From contig JAJTGR010000059.1 of the NCBI GenBank assembly GCA_021299375.1, forward strand, positions 35,965-99,964: 64,000 nucleotides of DNA, written 5' to 3'. Under the pieces are notes generated by a model, which had not been told where the DNA came from, ran no database searches, and worked only from the letters and a program-made list of their open reading frames with translations. The translations under genes and the position numbers were made by a program. Below, one piece after another: positions 31,529 through 39,601 of the stretch; position 1 is the first letter of the stretch, and the number at the start of each line of letters is the position of its first letter. The DNA comes from Gemmatimonadota bacterium. Its GTDB lineage: Bacteria; Gemmatimonadota; Gemmatimonadetes; Gemmatimonadales; Gemmatimonadaceae.

Positions 31529-32242
31529 GTGCCAGCTTCGACAAGTCAGTCCGACCCGCCACGTCTCAAGATCAAGGAGATCCCCTCGACCGAACGGCCA
31601 CGCGAACGAATGCGTAGTCTGGGGGCGCAGGCGCTGAGCACGACGGAGCTCATCGCCACGCTGCTCGGCTCAGGATACCGGGGGGCGTCGGCACTCGCCT
31701 GTGCTCAGGTGGTGTATCAGCATTGCGGAGGATCGCTGGGGCGGTTGGCGGCCATGCCGCTGGCGGCGCTCATGCGGGTGCCGGGTGTGGGGCAAGCGCG
31801 GGCGAGCGCGGTGCAGGCGGCTTTGGAACTGGGGCGACGGATGGCAGGGGAGGCGCGGGAGGCCGGTCTGCCGCTGCGCGGGCCCCGCGACGTCGCTGCG
31901 GCCTTTGCCCCGAAGCTGCAGGACTTGCCGGTCGAAGAGTTCCATGTCGCCATTCTCGATGCCCAGCATCGGCTCGAGCGCGACGTGCTGATCACGCGGG
32001 GGCTGCTCAACTCATCGCTGGTGCATCCGCGGGAGGTGTTCCGGGAAGCCATTGCCGAGCGGGCGGCGGCCGTGATTCTGGTGCACAATCATCCAAGCGG
32101 CGATCCGTCGCCGAGTGCCGAAGACCGGGCGGTCACGGAACAGCTGGTGGCCGCCGGACGATTGTTGGACATTCCGGTACACGACCACGTGATCGTGGGC
32201 CGTGGCCGTTACCTGAGTTTTGCGGAGGCTGGACTGTTGTGA
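31529..32242 (+). CDS. radC: DNA repair protein RadC (JAB/MPN domain)
   Basis: The product has 237 residues. An N-terminal helix-hairpin-helix region (LMRVPGVGQARASAVQAALEL) precedes the JAMM metalloprotease-like domain with LVHNHPSGDPSPSAEDRAVT (H-x-H and D ligands, about residues 184-203). RERMRSLGAQALSTTELIATLLGSG is the family N-terminal UPF0758 block. Despite its name, a repair role is not established. GTG 31529 is chosen because AGGAG (31517-31521) lies seven bases before it and the longer frame from 31226 overlaps the divergent decarboxylase. The stop overlaps the rel start by 4 bases. Confidence 0.9.
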   Translation: MPASTSQSDPPRLKIKEIPSTERPRERMRSLGAQALSTTELIATLLGSGYRGASALACAQVVYQHCGGSLGRLAAMPLAALMRVPGVGQARASAVQAALELGRRMAGEAREAGLPLRGPRDVAAAFAPKLQDLPVEEFHVAILDAQHRLERDVLITRGLLNSSLVHPREVFREAIAERAAAVILVHNHPSGDPSPSAEDRAVTEQLVAAGRLLDIPVHDHVIVGRGRYLSFAEAGLL

Positions 32243-34416
32243 CAACGATCGCGCTGCACGAGATGATTCCGGGGTTCGGGCCGGGCGCCGAGGGCGCCTA
32301 CGATCGGCTCGACCACGACCTGCTCGTGCGGGCCTATCGCTTCTCCGATGTGGCCCACGCCGGCCAGGTGCGCCACTCCGGTGAGCCCTATGTCTCGCAC
32401 TGTGTCGAGGTGGCGCGCATTCTGGCCGACCTGCAGCTGGACACCACCACGGTGGCCTGCGGTCTGCTGCATGACATCGTCGAGGACACCGACATCACCG
32501 TCGAAGACGTCGAGCGCGAGTTCGGCGGCGAGGTCGCCCAGATCGTCGACGGGCTCACCAAGATCGCCAACCTGCCGATGTCCTCCCGCGAGGAGCGGCA
32601 GGTCGAGAACTACCGCAAGCTGCTGCTGTCCATCGCCAAGGATGCGCGCGTCATCCTGATCAAGCTGGCCGACCGGCTGCACAACATGCGCACGCTGGAC
32701 TGGCTGGCGCCCGAGAAGCGGCGCCGCATCGCGCAGGAGACGCGCGACTTGTATGCGCCACTCGCGCACCGGTTCGGTATGGCCAAGGTGCGGTGGGAGC
32801 TCGAGGACCTGGCGTTCAAGCATCTTGAGCCCGAAGCCTACAAAACGTTGGCCAAACTGGTGGCCGCCAAGCGCGGCGAGCGCGAGCAGCTCATCGCCCA
32901 GATGCGCGAGCCCCTCGAGAAGCGTCTCAGCGATGCCGGTATTGCCGAGGTCGAGGTCACGGGCCGTCCGAAGCACCTGTGGTCGATCTTCAAGAAGATG
33001 CAGCAGCGCGATCGTCCCTACGAGGACATCTACGACCTGCTGGCCATTCGCGTGATCGTCCCGAACGTGCTGGAGTGTTATCACGCGCTCGGCGTCATTC
33101 ACGACGGCTGGACGCCGGTGCAGGAGCGCATCAAGGACTACATCGCCCAGCCCAAGTCCAACGGCTATCAGTCGCTGCACACCACGGTCTTCGGCCCCGG
33201 GCGCCAGCTGTTCGAGATCCAGATCCGCACGCGCGACATGCATCGGACGGCCGACTTTGGCATCGCGGCGCACTGGCTGTACAAGGAGAACAGCAAGAAC
33301 GCCGGCGAACTCGATCGCCAGCTCGCGTGGTTCCGGCAGGTGCTGGAGCTGCAGCTGGATGCCGAGACCCCCGGCGAGTTTCTCGAGTTCCTGAAGCTCG
33401 ACCTGTATCAGGACGAGATCTTCGTGTTCACCCCCACCGGCGATGTGATCCAGTTGCCGCGCGGAGCGACGCCGCTCGACTTCGCCTTCGCGGTGCACTC
33501 GCAGGTGGGTGCGCGCTGCGCCGGCGCCAAGGTCAACGGCCGCATCGCGCCGCTGTCGCGGGAGCTCAAGAATTCGGAGACGGTGGAGATTCTCACCAAT
33601 CCGAACGCCAAGCCCAGCCGTGACTGGTTGGCCCACGTGCGGACCGGCAAGGCCCGCCACAAGATCCGCCAGCTGCTGCGCCTCGAGGAGCATTCGTCGG
33701 CCATGCGGCTGGGGCGCGAGATCCTCGATCGGGAACTGCGTCGCCGCCGCTTGCCCAAGGCCGACGACCAGGATCTCTATCCGGTCGCGCGGCTGCTCAA
33801 GCTCAAGGACGCTGCGCATCTCATCGCCAGTGTCGGGGCGGGCGACGTGCACGTGCTGCAGGTGCTCAAGTCGCTGCACCCGCTGCTCGAGACCTCCCCG
33901 GAGCCGGCGGCCAAGCCGAGCACCTTCGAGCGGATCGTCGACCGGGTGGTGGGCACGGGCAAGGGCATCCGCATCCAGGGGGCGGATGGCCTCCTGGTGC
34001 GCTATGCGCAGTGTTGCCAGCCGGTGCCCGGCGACAAGGTGGTCGGGTACGTGACCCGTGGGCGCGGGGTGAGCATTCACCGCGGCGACTGTCCGAACCT
34101 CCTGCTGCTGGCGCACGAGCCCGAGCGGCGCATGGACATCGACTGGCAGGAGATGGCCGGCGAGCGCTTCGTGGTGCGGTTGGCGCTCGAAGGCAACGAT
34201 CGCCGCGGGCTCTACGCCGACGTGGCGGCGGCGGTGAGCGCCACCGGCACCGACATCAAGAGCTTCGAGCTCAAGACGACCGACGGCAAGGTCTCAGGCT
34301 CGGCCATGGTGGAGGTCGAGAACCTGGCCCACCTCGAGCGCATCATGAAGGCGGCGCGGCGCGTGAAGGGCATTGCCGTGGTCACGCGCCGTGAGAAGAT
34401 CACCGCCGAGGAGTGA
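32239..34416 (+). CDS. rel: Bifunctional (p)ppGpp synthetase/hydrolase, Rel/SpoT type
   Basis: The product has 725 residues. The HD hydrolase domain is intact: His54 (YVSHC), HD at 78-79 (GLLHDIVEDT), and KLADRLHNMRTL. The synthetase domain has RPKHLWSIFKKMQ, KDYIAQPKSNGYQSLHTTV and FEIQIRT. TGS (FVFTPTGDVIQLPRGATPLDFAFAVH, cited in pieces), helical and zinc-finger regions (YAQCCQPVPGD) and a C-terminal ACT domain follow. The protein makes and degrades the starvation alarmone. GTG 32239 overlaps radC by 4 bases. The last 136 bases (34281-34416) occur again at 37820-37955 with 9 changes, so this 3' end may have been brought in by the neighbouring insertion. Confidence 0.95.
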   Translation: MTTIALHEMIPGFGPGAEGAYDRLDHDLLVRAYRFSDVAHAGQVRHSGEPYVSHCVEVARILADLQLDTTTVACGLLHDIVEDTDITVEDVEREFGGEVAQIVDGLTKIANLPMSSREERQVENYRKLLLSIAKDARVILIKLADRLHNMRTLDWLAPEKRRRIAQETRDLYAPLAHRFGMAKVRWELEDLAFKHLEPEAYKTLAKLVAAKRGEREQLIAQMREPLEKRLSDAGIAEVEVTGRPKHLWSIFKKMQQRDRPYEDIYDLLAIRVIVPNVLECYHALGVIHDGWTPVQERIKDYIAQPKSNGYQSLHTTVFGPGRQLFEIQIRTRDMHRTADFGIAAHWLYKENSKNAGELDRQLAWFRQVLELQLDAETPGEFLEFLKLDLYQDEIFVFTPTGDVIQLPRGATPLDFAFAVHSQVGARCAGAKVNGRIAPLSRELKNSETVEILTNPNAKPSRDWLAHVRTGKARHKIRQLLRLEEHSSAMRLGREILDRELRRRRLPKADDQDLYPVARLLKLKDAAHLIASVGAGDVHVLQVLKSLHPLLETSPEPAAKPSTFERIVDRVVGTGKGIRIQGADGLLVRYAQCCQPVPGDKVVGYVTRGRGVSIHRGDCPNLLLLAHEPERRMDIDWQEMAGERFVVRLALEGNDRRGLYADVAAAVSATGTDIKSFELKTTDGKVSGSAMVEVENLAHLERIMKAARRVKGIAVVTRREKITAEE
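34281..34416 (+). repeat. Direct repeat, copy A: functional 3' end of rel
   Basis: These 136 bases encode the last 44 codons of rel plus the stop. They align without gaps to 37820-37955 with 9 mismatches (127/136 identical). Similarity stops abruptly on the upstream side. The two copies bracket the beta-propeller/thioredoxin cassette. Confidence 0.9.
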
Positions 34417-34432
34417 GGTTATGGGCGACGGT

Positions 34433-35467
34433 TCAGGGGAGGCGATAGACAGCAATGGCGGCTGACGGCGCTGGATGCAACACGTACACCTCGCTGCCGG
34501 TAGGGGCCACACTGAGAGCGAGCGCCGGGCGCGGCAGGCGGAAGCGCCGCAGCGTCTTGCCGTTCCAGTCCGTCACGTGCAGCTCGTGTCCAAGCGCTGC
34601 GGCGCCCTTGCCCTCCCGCCGAGTCAGCCCGGAGTAGAGTGCGACGATCCGGTCGGGTGACGAGGACACATCGATGTAGCCGAAGCGCAGTTCCGGCCCG
34701 GTCGCCATGACGGGACTGTTCCGTCCGCGGGCTATCGTGTACGTCGGCTCGAAGTTGGCGGGGCGCGGCGCGACGGCCACGGGTTGTCCACCGAGCGTGA
34801 AGATCTCGAGACGGTCGGCGTGGCGCGTGGCGAGCGCCAGCTTCTGTGCGCGGTTGCTCGAGGTGACCGTCGATCGATACGCCTCTTGGCGCACCGTGGT
34901 CGGATCGTCCCGTACGCCGGGCAGATCGATGAGTGCCTGTACCGCGCGTCCGGAGCTGTCGATGCGAACAAGCCTCGTGTTCGCGAGCAACCCGGTGGCC
35001 AGAAACTCCTGCTGCGGCGTGACGGCGAGCGAGAAGATCGGCAGCGTGGCCGGCAGCGGCCAGGTGGTGGTACGAATCGGCGCGGTGGCCGTCGCGGCGC
35101 CGAGCGTGGTGCGCACCATTCGCATCTGTCCGACATCGTGCAGCCAGAAGCTGTTCGTCGATGCTTCATCGAGCACGAGGGAGCCGAAGGCCAGTATCTC
35201 GGTGGTCGCGCTGCCGACCACGCCCGCGCGTCGCAGCAGGGCACCTCGGCTGCGCGAGTAGATGAGCAGCGCCTGAGTCGATGCCTCATCGGCAACGATG
35301 ACCACTTCGGACGTCGCGAGGATGCGCTGTGGTTTGACCAACTCGCCCGGGGCACTGAGCGAGCGAAGCGGCGCGATGGGCACGGCCTGCCGTCCGCTCT
35401 GGGCGTCGACGCTCGTTGCAGCGAGAAGCCAACCGGCGAGTGGAAAGAAGGAGCGACTGCGCAACAT
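34433..35467 (-). CDS. Exported six-bladed beta-propeller protein B (TolB-like/DUF5128-like)
   Basis: The product has 344 residues with a signal peptide (FFPLAGWLLAATSVDAQ). The body is a series of beta-rich repeats typical of six-bladed propellers, such as SEVVIVADEASTQALLIYSR and PQQEFLATGLLANTRLVRID. The end is a final blade, LSVAPTGSEVYVLHP, closing in IAVYRLP. It is clearly paralogous to the gene upstream: HADRLEIFTLGG against YADRIEIFDDGG, FGYIDVSSSPDRIVALYSG against IGYVSLALSKNFIYALFSG. ATG at 35467 is set by the signal. It begins 7 bases after its paralogue. Function is unknown; such proteins in Bacteroidota often accompany small exported peptides and thioredoxins. Confidence 0.75.
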   Translation of the reverse strand: MLRSRSFFPLAGWLLAATSVDAQSGRQAVPIAPLRSLSAPGELVKPQRILATSEVVIVADEASTQALLIYSRSRGALLRRAGVVGSATTEILAFGSLVLDEASTNSFWLHDVGQMRMVRTTLGAATATAPIRTTTWPLPATLPIFSLAVTPQQEFLATGLLANTRLVRIDSSGRAVQALIDLPGVRDDPTTVRQEAYRSTVTSSNRAQKLALATRHADRLEIFTLGGQPVAVAPRPANFEPTYTIARGRNSPVMATGPELRFGYIDVSSSPDRIVALYSGLTRREGKGAAALGHELHVTDWNGKTLRRFRLPRPALALSVAPTGSEVYVLHPAPSAAIAVYRLP

Positions 35468-35474
35468 GTTCAGG

Positions 35475-36560
35475 TTACCTGAGGGCCGGCAGGCGATACA
35501 CCAAAAGGGCCGGTTCCGGATCGTGCCGCGTTGCGTACAAGCGCGAATCGTCGGGCTCCACGGCAATGGCCGCCACCGGCCCCTGAAACTTGTACACACC
35601 TCGACTCTTTCCTGCAAAGTCGAACACATACAGGTACGCACCATAGGTGGGGGTCATGGACGCACCCATCGTCGTCCCCGAGAACAGGGCGTAGATGAAG
35701 TTCTTCGAGAGCGCCAGCGAGACGTATCCGATGCGGGCCTCGTTCCCCAAAGCCATGGTGGTCTTGTCGTCCCTACTCCTGACGCTCAATGCTCCAGCCT
35801 CGAAGCGCGGTTCGAACGAGAAGAACCGTTCCGCCAGGCCGATCGCTCGTCCGCCATCGTCGAAGATTTCGATGCGATCCGCATAACGAGAGGCCGCGAC
35901 GATCCGTCGACGATTCGGATCTACTGCGATATGCACCTGTTGGGCGTTTTGCCAGGCAGCGAGGGGAACGTCGGGGGGGCTTTGCGGGAGCGGTGCGTGC
36001 CGGGACTTCAGCTCACCGTCTACCAACGCGACGGCGAGTCGAGCTGTCTCCGCCGCCGGGTTCGCCCCGAGGAACGAACCCGCGCGGAGGGAGATGACCT
36101 CGTTGAACGATCGTGTCATGGTACGAGTCTCCACCTTCGGAAACCCGGGCGCGAGCGGCATGCGACCGATATCGACGCGGGTGAGTCGACGCAACTGCCG
36201 ATCGAATACCCACAGGCGGCCCTTCACCGCCGGATCTGCGCTCACCGTCCATGGTGCCCGATACTCGCCTGGACCGTTGCCCTTGACGCCAAAGGAGCCG
36301 AGCAGCCGCCCGGAGTGCTTGGAGAGAATGGACAGCTGCTTGTCGTTTTTGCGGTCGATCACGACGAGGAGGGAGTCGAGGACCAGAATGCTGCCGGGCG
36401 TTGCCAGCTCTTCTCCGCTCCCCAGCACCTCCCCCTCGAGCGGGAGGACGGGCATTCGGTACCGTTCGAGGATCGGTTGTGCCCGCAGCGATGGATGTCC
36501 GGACAGCGACAACCCGAACAGCAGGGTCGCGTGAAGCGCGCCGTTTCGAAACGATTTCAT
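35475..36560 (-). CDS. Exported six-bladed beta-propeller protein A (TolB-like/DUF5128-like)
   Basis: The product has 361 residues. A signal peptide (ALHATLLFGLSLSGHPSLRAQ) precedes beta-propeller repeats, among them LVLDSLLVVIDRKNDKQLSI, GRLLGSFGVKGNGPGEYRAP and RLWVFDRQLRRLTRVDI. The G-x-G-P-G-E-[FY] segment is a hallmark of this TolB-like propeller group. The tandem paralogue follows after 7 bases. ATG at 36560 is chosen for the signal peptide; an in-frame ATG at 36584 is possible and no ribosome site decides between them. Upstream by 147 bases ends a thioredoxin gene on the same strand. Base composition here is visibly lower in GC than the housekeeping genes around it. Confidence 0.75.
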   Translation of the reverse strand: MKSFRNGALHATLLFGLSLSGHPSLRAQPILERYRMPVLPLEGEVLGSGEELATPGSILVLDSLLVVIDRKNDKQLSILSKHSGRLLGSFGVKGNGPGEYRAPWTVSADPAVKGRLWVFDRQLRRLTRVDIGRMPLAPGFPKVETRTMTRSFNEVISLRAGSFLGANPAAETARLAVALVDGELKSRHAPLPQSPPDVPLAAWQNAQQVHIAVDPNRRRIVAASRYADRIEIFDDGGRAIGLAERFFSFEPRFEAGALSVRSRDDKTTMALGNEARIGYVSLALSKNFIYALFSGTTMGASMTPTYGAYLYVFDFAGKSRGVYKFQGPVAAIAVEPDDSRLYATRHDPEPALLVYRLPALR

Positions 36561-36654
36561 GGGCACACCGGGAGAAACGGACATTGAAGTGGCGTCAGTC
36601 TGCGGCTGATCGCGAAGAGAACGTCGGCGCCGCCAGCAGGAGCAGGCGTGTGGA

Positions 36655-36711
36655 TCAGCAGTTGCCGGATGCGTTGCAGAAGTGGTTGGGCAGAACAAAG
36701 CCGTCGATCAT
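36655..36711 (-). CDS. Possible 18-residue Cys-containing peptide
   Basis: ATG at 36711-36709 overlaps the thioredoxin stop (TGA 36710-36708), so a ribosome finishing that gene could restart here. The frame encodes MIDGFVLPNHFCNASGNC and stops at 36655. Two cysteines close the peptide. The frame is far too short to be sure it is translated; it may be chance. A longer upstream start in the same frame would run inside the thioredoxin gene. Confidence 0.25.
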   Translation of the reverse strand: MIDGFVLPNHFCNASGNC

Positions 36712-37394
36712 ACAAAACGAGGATGGTTCACAACAACACCTCCCGACGCCAGGCATGCTGTTACAGCTACCGGATTCCTTGTCTCGAACAGTGTTTCGTT
36801 CACCGCGAACGTCGGGGTGCCGCGCAACCGCAGGCTCGAGGCGTGCGCGAAATGACGCTCGACGCGAGCGCGGCCGCGCTCTTCGTCCACGCACGTACCG
36901 AAAGCCGCTGTATCCTTGACAGCAGAGGCCTTGGCCCACTCCTGTGTCGATACGGCACCCAAGTTGGCCCCAGCGTTGAAGAGCGCGTTGTATGCGTGCT
37001 CGAAATTCCCCTGTTCAGCTGCGCACTCCGCAATAAGCGCCGCGCGGTAGGCATGCGGATGGATACGACTGAGCGGGAAATGCACGAAGGCCACGGCGAT
37101 CTGCTGCGGAGCGCTGTTGCGGATGGAATCAACGACCGGTTTCAGCTGCTGACAGACAGGGCACTCGAAGTCGGCAAACTCGGTGATCACGATCGGCGCA
37201 TCTCTCGGGCCGAGCCAGTTGGCCTCCCGCTGGATCGACGCGACAGCGTCCTCGCGTCGTGCTTCACCCGCTGGCGCACTCTGGGCGCCAGCGCCGAGGA
37301 GTCCAGAGTTCCGCGCGGCTAGCCCTGTCACGGCGAGGGCACACGCCGCAATCGTGACGATCGATGCATCTACAATCCGAGACGACCACGACAT
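36708..37394 (-). CDS. Membrane-anchored or exported DsbA-like thioredoxin-fold protein
   Basis: The product has 228 residues. A hydrophobic N-terminal segment (IVTIAACALAVTGLAA) acts as anchor or signal. The thioredoxin fold begins with APIVITEFADFECPVCQQLK, with redox pair CPVC at residues 78-81, and the cis-Pro loop is LRGTPTFAVNETLF. This is the Thioredoxin_4/DsbA-like group, which oxidises or isomerises thiols in the periplasm. ATG at 37394 follows a weak GGCGAG; a start at 37424 would add ten residues and be nearly leaderless relative to the predicted promoter. It is the first gene of the cassette. Confidence 0.8.
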   Translation of the reverse strand: MSWSSRIVDASIVTIAACALAVTGLAARNSGLLGAGAQSAPAGEARREDAVASIQREANWLGPRDAPIVITEFADFECPVCQQLKPVVDSIRNSAPQQIAVAFVHFPLSRIHPHAYRAALIAECAAEQGNFEHAYNALFNAGANLGAVSTQEWAKASAVKDTAAFGTCVDEERGRARVERHFAHASSLRLRGTPTFAVNETLFETRNPVAVTACLASGGVVVNHPRFV

Positions 37395-37430
37395 AGCCAC
37401 ACACTCGCCCGCAGAAGTGAACAATCCTTA

Positions 37431-37464
37431 ATCAAACTGTCCCCCCCCCCCGCGAGTTTGTCAA
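37431..37464 (-). promoter_or_regulatory. Presumed promoter of the thioredoxin/propeller cassette with an 11-G spacer tract
   Basis: On the - strand a consensus TTGACA (37459-37464) is followed by seven bases, then eleven G (37441-37451), then ACAGT and TTTGAT (37431-37436, four of six matches to TATAAT). The -35 to -10 distance is 22 bases, too long for good activity; losing about five G would give 17. Length changes in such tracts switch promoters on and off in other bacteria. Confidence 0.45.
37441..37451. repeat. Homopolymeric C11/G11 tract
   Basis: Eleven consecutive C on the + strand (G on the coding strand of the thioredoxin gene). It is the longest single-base run I noticed in the window and sits between promoter elements. 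Confidence 0.9.
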
Positions 37465-37819
37465 GGGACATCATTGCCGAGTCCCCACTGGCACGAGCGG
37501 TCGCCATGTCTTCACTGTCGTGCTGTTCAGGACCGGCTCCTCAAGTATCATCCGCCCCAGGAGAGACAAGGAGGGTTCCGGAGCGGTGCGTGGCATCAGG
37601 TCCGCTGCGGGTGTGCCGGACTTTGTCAACGCCACGGTGCTCGGCAATGTCGTCACACCCGGCGGCCGGCCCACACGGATGCCCTCCCACCGCGGAGCGA
37701 CTGCTCCCAGCGATGTGCTGACCTGATATCATTTCGCACAATCAATGCCATCGGGACATTTCATTCCCTTTCACGACTCCCCGATGCCGAGGCGGCATAT
37801 CCCGGCAACCTGACGTCGT
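37465..37819. other. Non-coding stretch in the inserted segment; no gene recognised
   Basis: This region lies between the cassette promoter and the rel remnant. Sampled lines have about 53-68% GC against about 68% in the adjoining part of rel. A 67-codon frame exists on the - strand (37471-37674) with no recognisable features. No integrase, transposase or terminal inverted repeat is visible. Confidence 0.5.
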
Positions 37820-37955
37820 CGACGGCAACGTGTCAGGCTCGGCCATGGCGGAAGTCGAGTACCTCGCCCACCTCGAGCGCATCATGAAGGCCGCGCGGCG
37901 CGTGAAGGGCATTGCCGTGATCACGCGCCGCGAGAAGATCACCGCCGAGGAGTGA
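37820..37955 (+). pseudogene. Remnant 3' end of rel (direct repeat, copy B)
   Basis: From base 37821 the frame reads DGNVSGSAMAEVEYLAHLER and continues to TAEE and TGA 37953-37955, matching the last 44 codons of rel at 34284-34416. Only four residues differ (K to N, V to A, N to Y, V to I); the other nucleotide changes are synonymous. No start or upstream rel sequence accompanies it. Its last 17 bases overlap the 3' end of the chemoreceptor gene, which is the arrangement expected of an original rel/chemoreceptor convergent junction. It is therefore read as the severed tail of the resident rel gene. Confidence 0.85.
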
Positions 37956-39441
37956 AGATCTCCAGCGGCGCCTCGAGGGTGAACTGCTGCACCAGACTGG
38001 TGAGTTGCTCGGCCTGACCGGCCTGCTCTGCCGCCGTGCTCGACTGCTCCTCCGCGCTCGCCGCCGCCCGCTGCGTCACCTGCGACAGTGAGTCCACCGA
38101 ATCGCGCACGGAGCCGATGCTGCGCCGCTGATCGGTGGCACTGTTCGCAATGTCGAGCATCATCTGGCGCACATCGTCGACGCGCCCGTTGATGGCATGC
38201 AGGACAGCGGCGACCTCGGCACTCACCGTTTCCGACTCAGTGGCGCTGGAGACCGAGTTCTCGATCAGTTCGGCGGTCTGACGCGCTGCCGTGGCGGAGC
38301 GGCCGGCGAGCGCTCGCACCTCTTCGGCCACCACCGCGAACCCACGGCCGGCGTCACCGGCGCGGGCCGCCTCCACCGCTGCATTGAGCGCGAGCAGATT
38401 GGTCTGGAAGGCGATTTCATCGATCGTCTTCACGATCCGTGAGGTCGCGCCGGCCGAGACGCGCATGCCGGCGAGAACCTGCGAGAGGCGCGCCATGCGG
38501 GCCGTTCCGTCGCGGGTTGCTGCGCTCGCCGCTTCGGCGGTCGTGCGGGCGACGCCGGCACGCTCGTCGGACGATGACGCCAGGCTGGTCAGCTCAGCCA
38601 CAGCTACGGAGATTTCCTCGAGCGCCGAGGCTTGTGTCGAGGCCCCCTCGGCCACATGCTCGGCCGCGTCGGAGATCTGATTCGAGCCGGCACCCACCTG
38701 CTCGGCGGCCTGCTCCACTTCCTGCAGCGCGTTGCGCAACGCGTCAAGCGAGTGGTTGAAGCTGTCGACAAGTGGCGTGTAGCGCGCCTCGAACGTCCCC
38801 TCGACCCGGGCCGTCAGGTCGCGTCGCGCGACACGGGCGAGCGCCACGTCGAGTGCGTCGAGGAAGCGCTGCGACTCGCTGATGGAGGCATCCAGGCGGC
38901 CCTGCCGGGCTGTGGTCAGCGCGGTGATGACCACGGCGATGTCGAGCTGCAGCAGGCGGCCGAAGGCGCCTGCGAACTGCTCGTATTCCGCCGTCGAGCG
39001 GGAGGCGGCGCGTACGGCGGCGACCATGTGCTCACGGATCACCTCGTACATGGCCACGAACCAGTTCGAGTCGAGGTCGATGCGTTCGTGGATGCGACCG
39101 ACGGTGCGGCGGTAGGCGAGATAGTCGTCGTCGACGACACCGGCCAGCATGCTCTTGAGATACCGCGTGATGAGGGGGCGCTGCCGCTCGATCGAGGTGT
39201 GCTCACTGATGATCGCGCGGGTATCGCGCTGGGCCATGATCTTGGCGTAGAATGCGTCGATCATGGGGTCACAGGCCGCCATGCAGGAATCTCCCCAGTG
39301 CTTGATGACACCGAGGTCGCGCTCCGTCACCCCCAGGAAGTCGACACGCTCCCGCACGGCGGCATCCGAGACGGTGATCCGGCCGGCAGGCACGGTGGCG
39401 AGGGCACTATTCGGAGCAGACTTGCGTGCAATGATTGGCAT
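37939..39441 (-). CDS. Globin-coupled methyl-accepting chemotaxis protein (HemAT-like)
   Basis: The product has 500 residues and no membrane segment. Residues 35-190 resemble a globin sensor: [20 protein letters not shown], then [31 protein letters not shown] and GRIHERIDL, whose His fits the proximal heme ligand. A short HAMP-like linker ([15 protein letters not shown]) precedes the signalling domain with the MCP hairpin tip [20 protein letters not shown]. Such proteins sense oxygen through heme and signal to CheA from the cytoplasm. ATG at 39441 is chosen; in-frame ATGs at 39519 and 39477 would add unconserved residues. The final codons overlap the rel remnant. Confidence 0.88.
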   Translation of the reverse strand: MPIIARKSAPNSALATVPAGRITVSDAAVRERVDFLGVTERDLGVIKHWGDSCMAACDPMIDAFYAKIMAQRDTRAIISEHTSIERQRPLITRYLKSMLAGVVDDDYLAYRRTVGRIHERIDLDSNWFVAMYEVIREHMVAAVRAASRSTAEYEQFAGAFGRLLQLDIAVVITALTTARQGRLDASISESQRFLDALDVALARVARRDLTARVEGTFEARYTPLVDSFNHSLDALRNALQEVEQAAEQVGAGSNQISDAAEHVAEGASTQASALEEISVAVAELTSLASSSDERAGVARTTAEAASAATRDGTARMARLSQVLAGMRVSAGATSRIVKTIDEIAFQTNLLALNAAVEAARAGDAGRGFAVVAEEVRALAGRSATAARQTAELIENSVSSATESETVSAEVAAVLHAINGRVDDVRQMMLDIANSATDQRRSIGSVRDSVDSLSQVTQRAAASAEEQSSTAAEQAGQAEQLTSLVQQFTLEAPLEIFTPRR

Positions 39442-39601
39442 TCGATGACCCTGATGACGGAGAGCGTGGAGAACCATTGGCCACGTCGCCGAGGTCGAGG
39501 TATCGGCGATTCGTCCCACAGTCTTTAACTCGGAACGTCAGTCCGACTGTCGAAGACCGTTGCAACGGCGATCCGTTTGTATTGGATACCGAACAAACCC
39601 C

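Noticed and set aside
37441..37451. C11 run as an assembly or sequencing artefact
   Set aside because: Not dismissed: exact length may be wrong, but its place between a consensus -35 and a -10-like box makes it worth reporting.
34417..37819. Insertion sequence or transposon
   Set aside because: No transposase, integrase or terminal inverted repeats are seen; the flanking repeats are 136 bp of gene sequence, far longer than a target-site duplication.
37820..37955. A separate small ACT-domain protein
   Set aside because: The fragment has no start region or ribosome site and is simply the end of rel at 93% identity.
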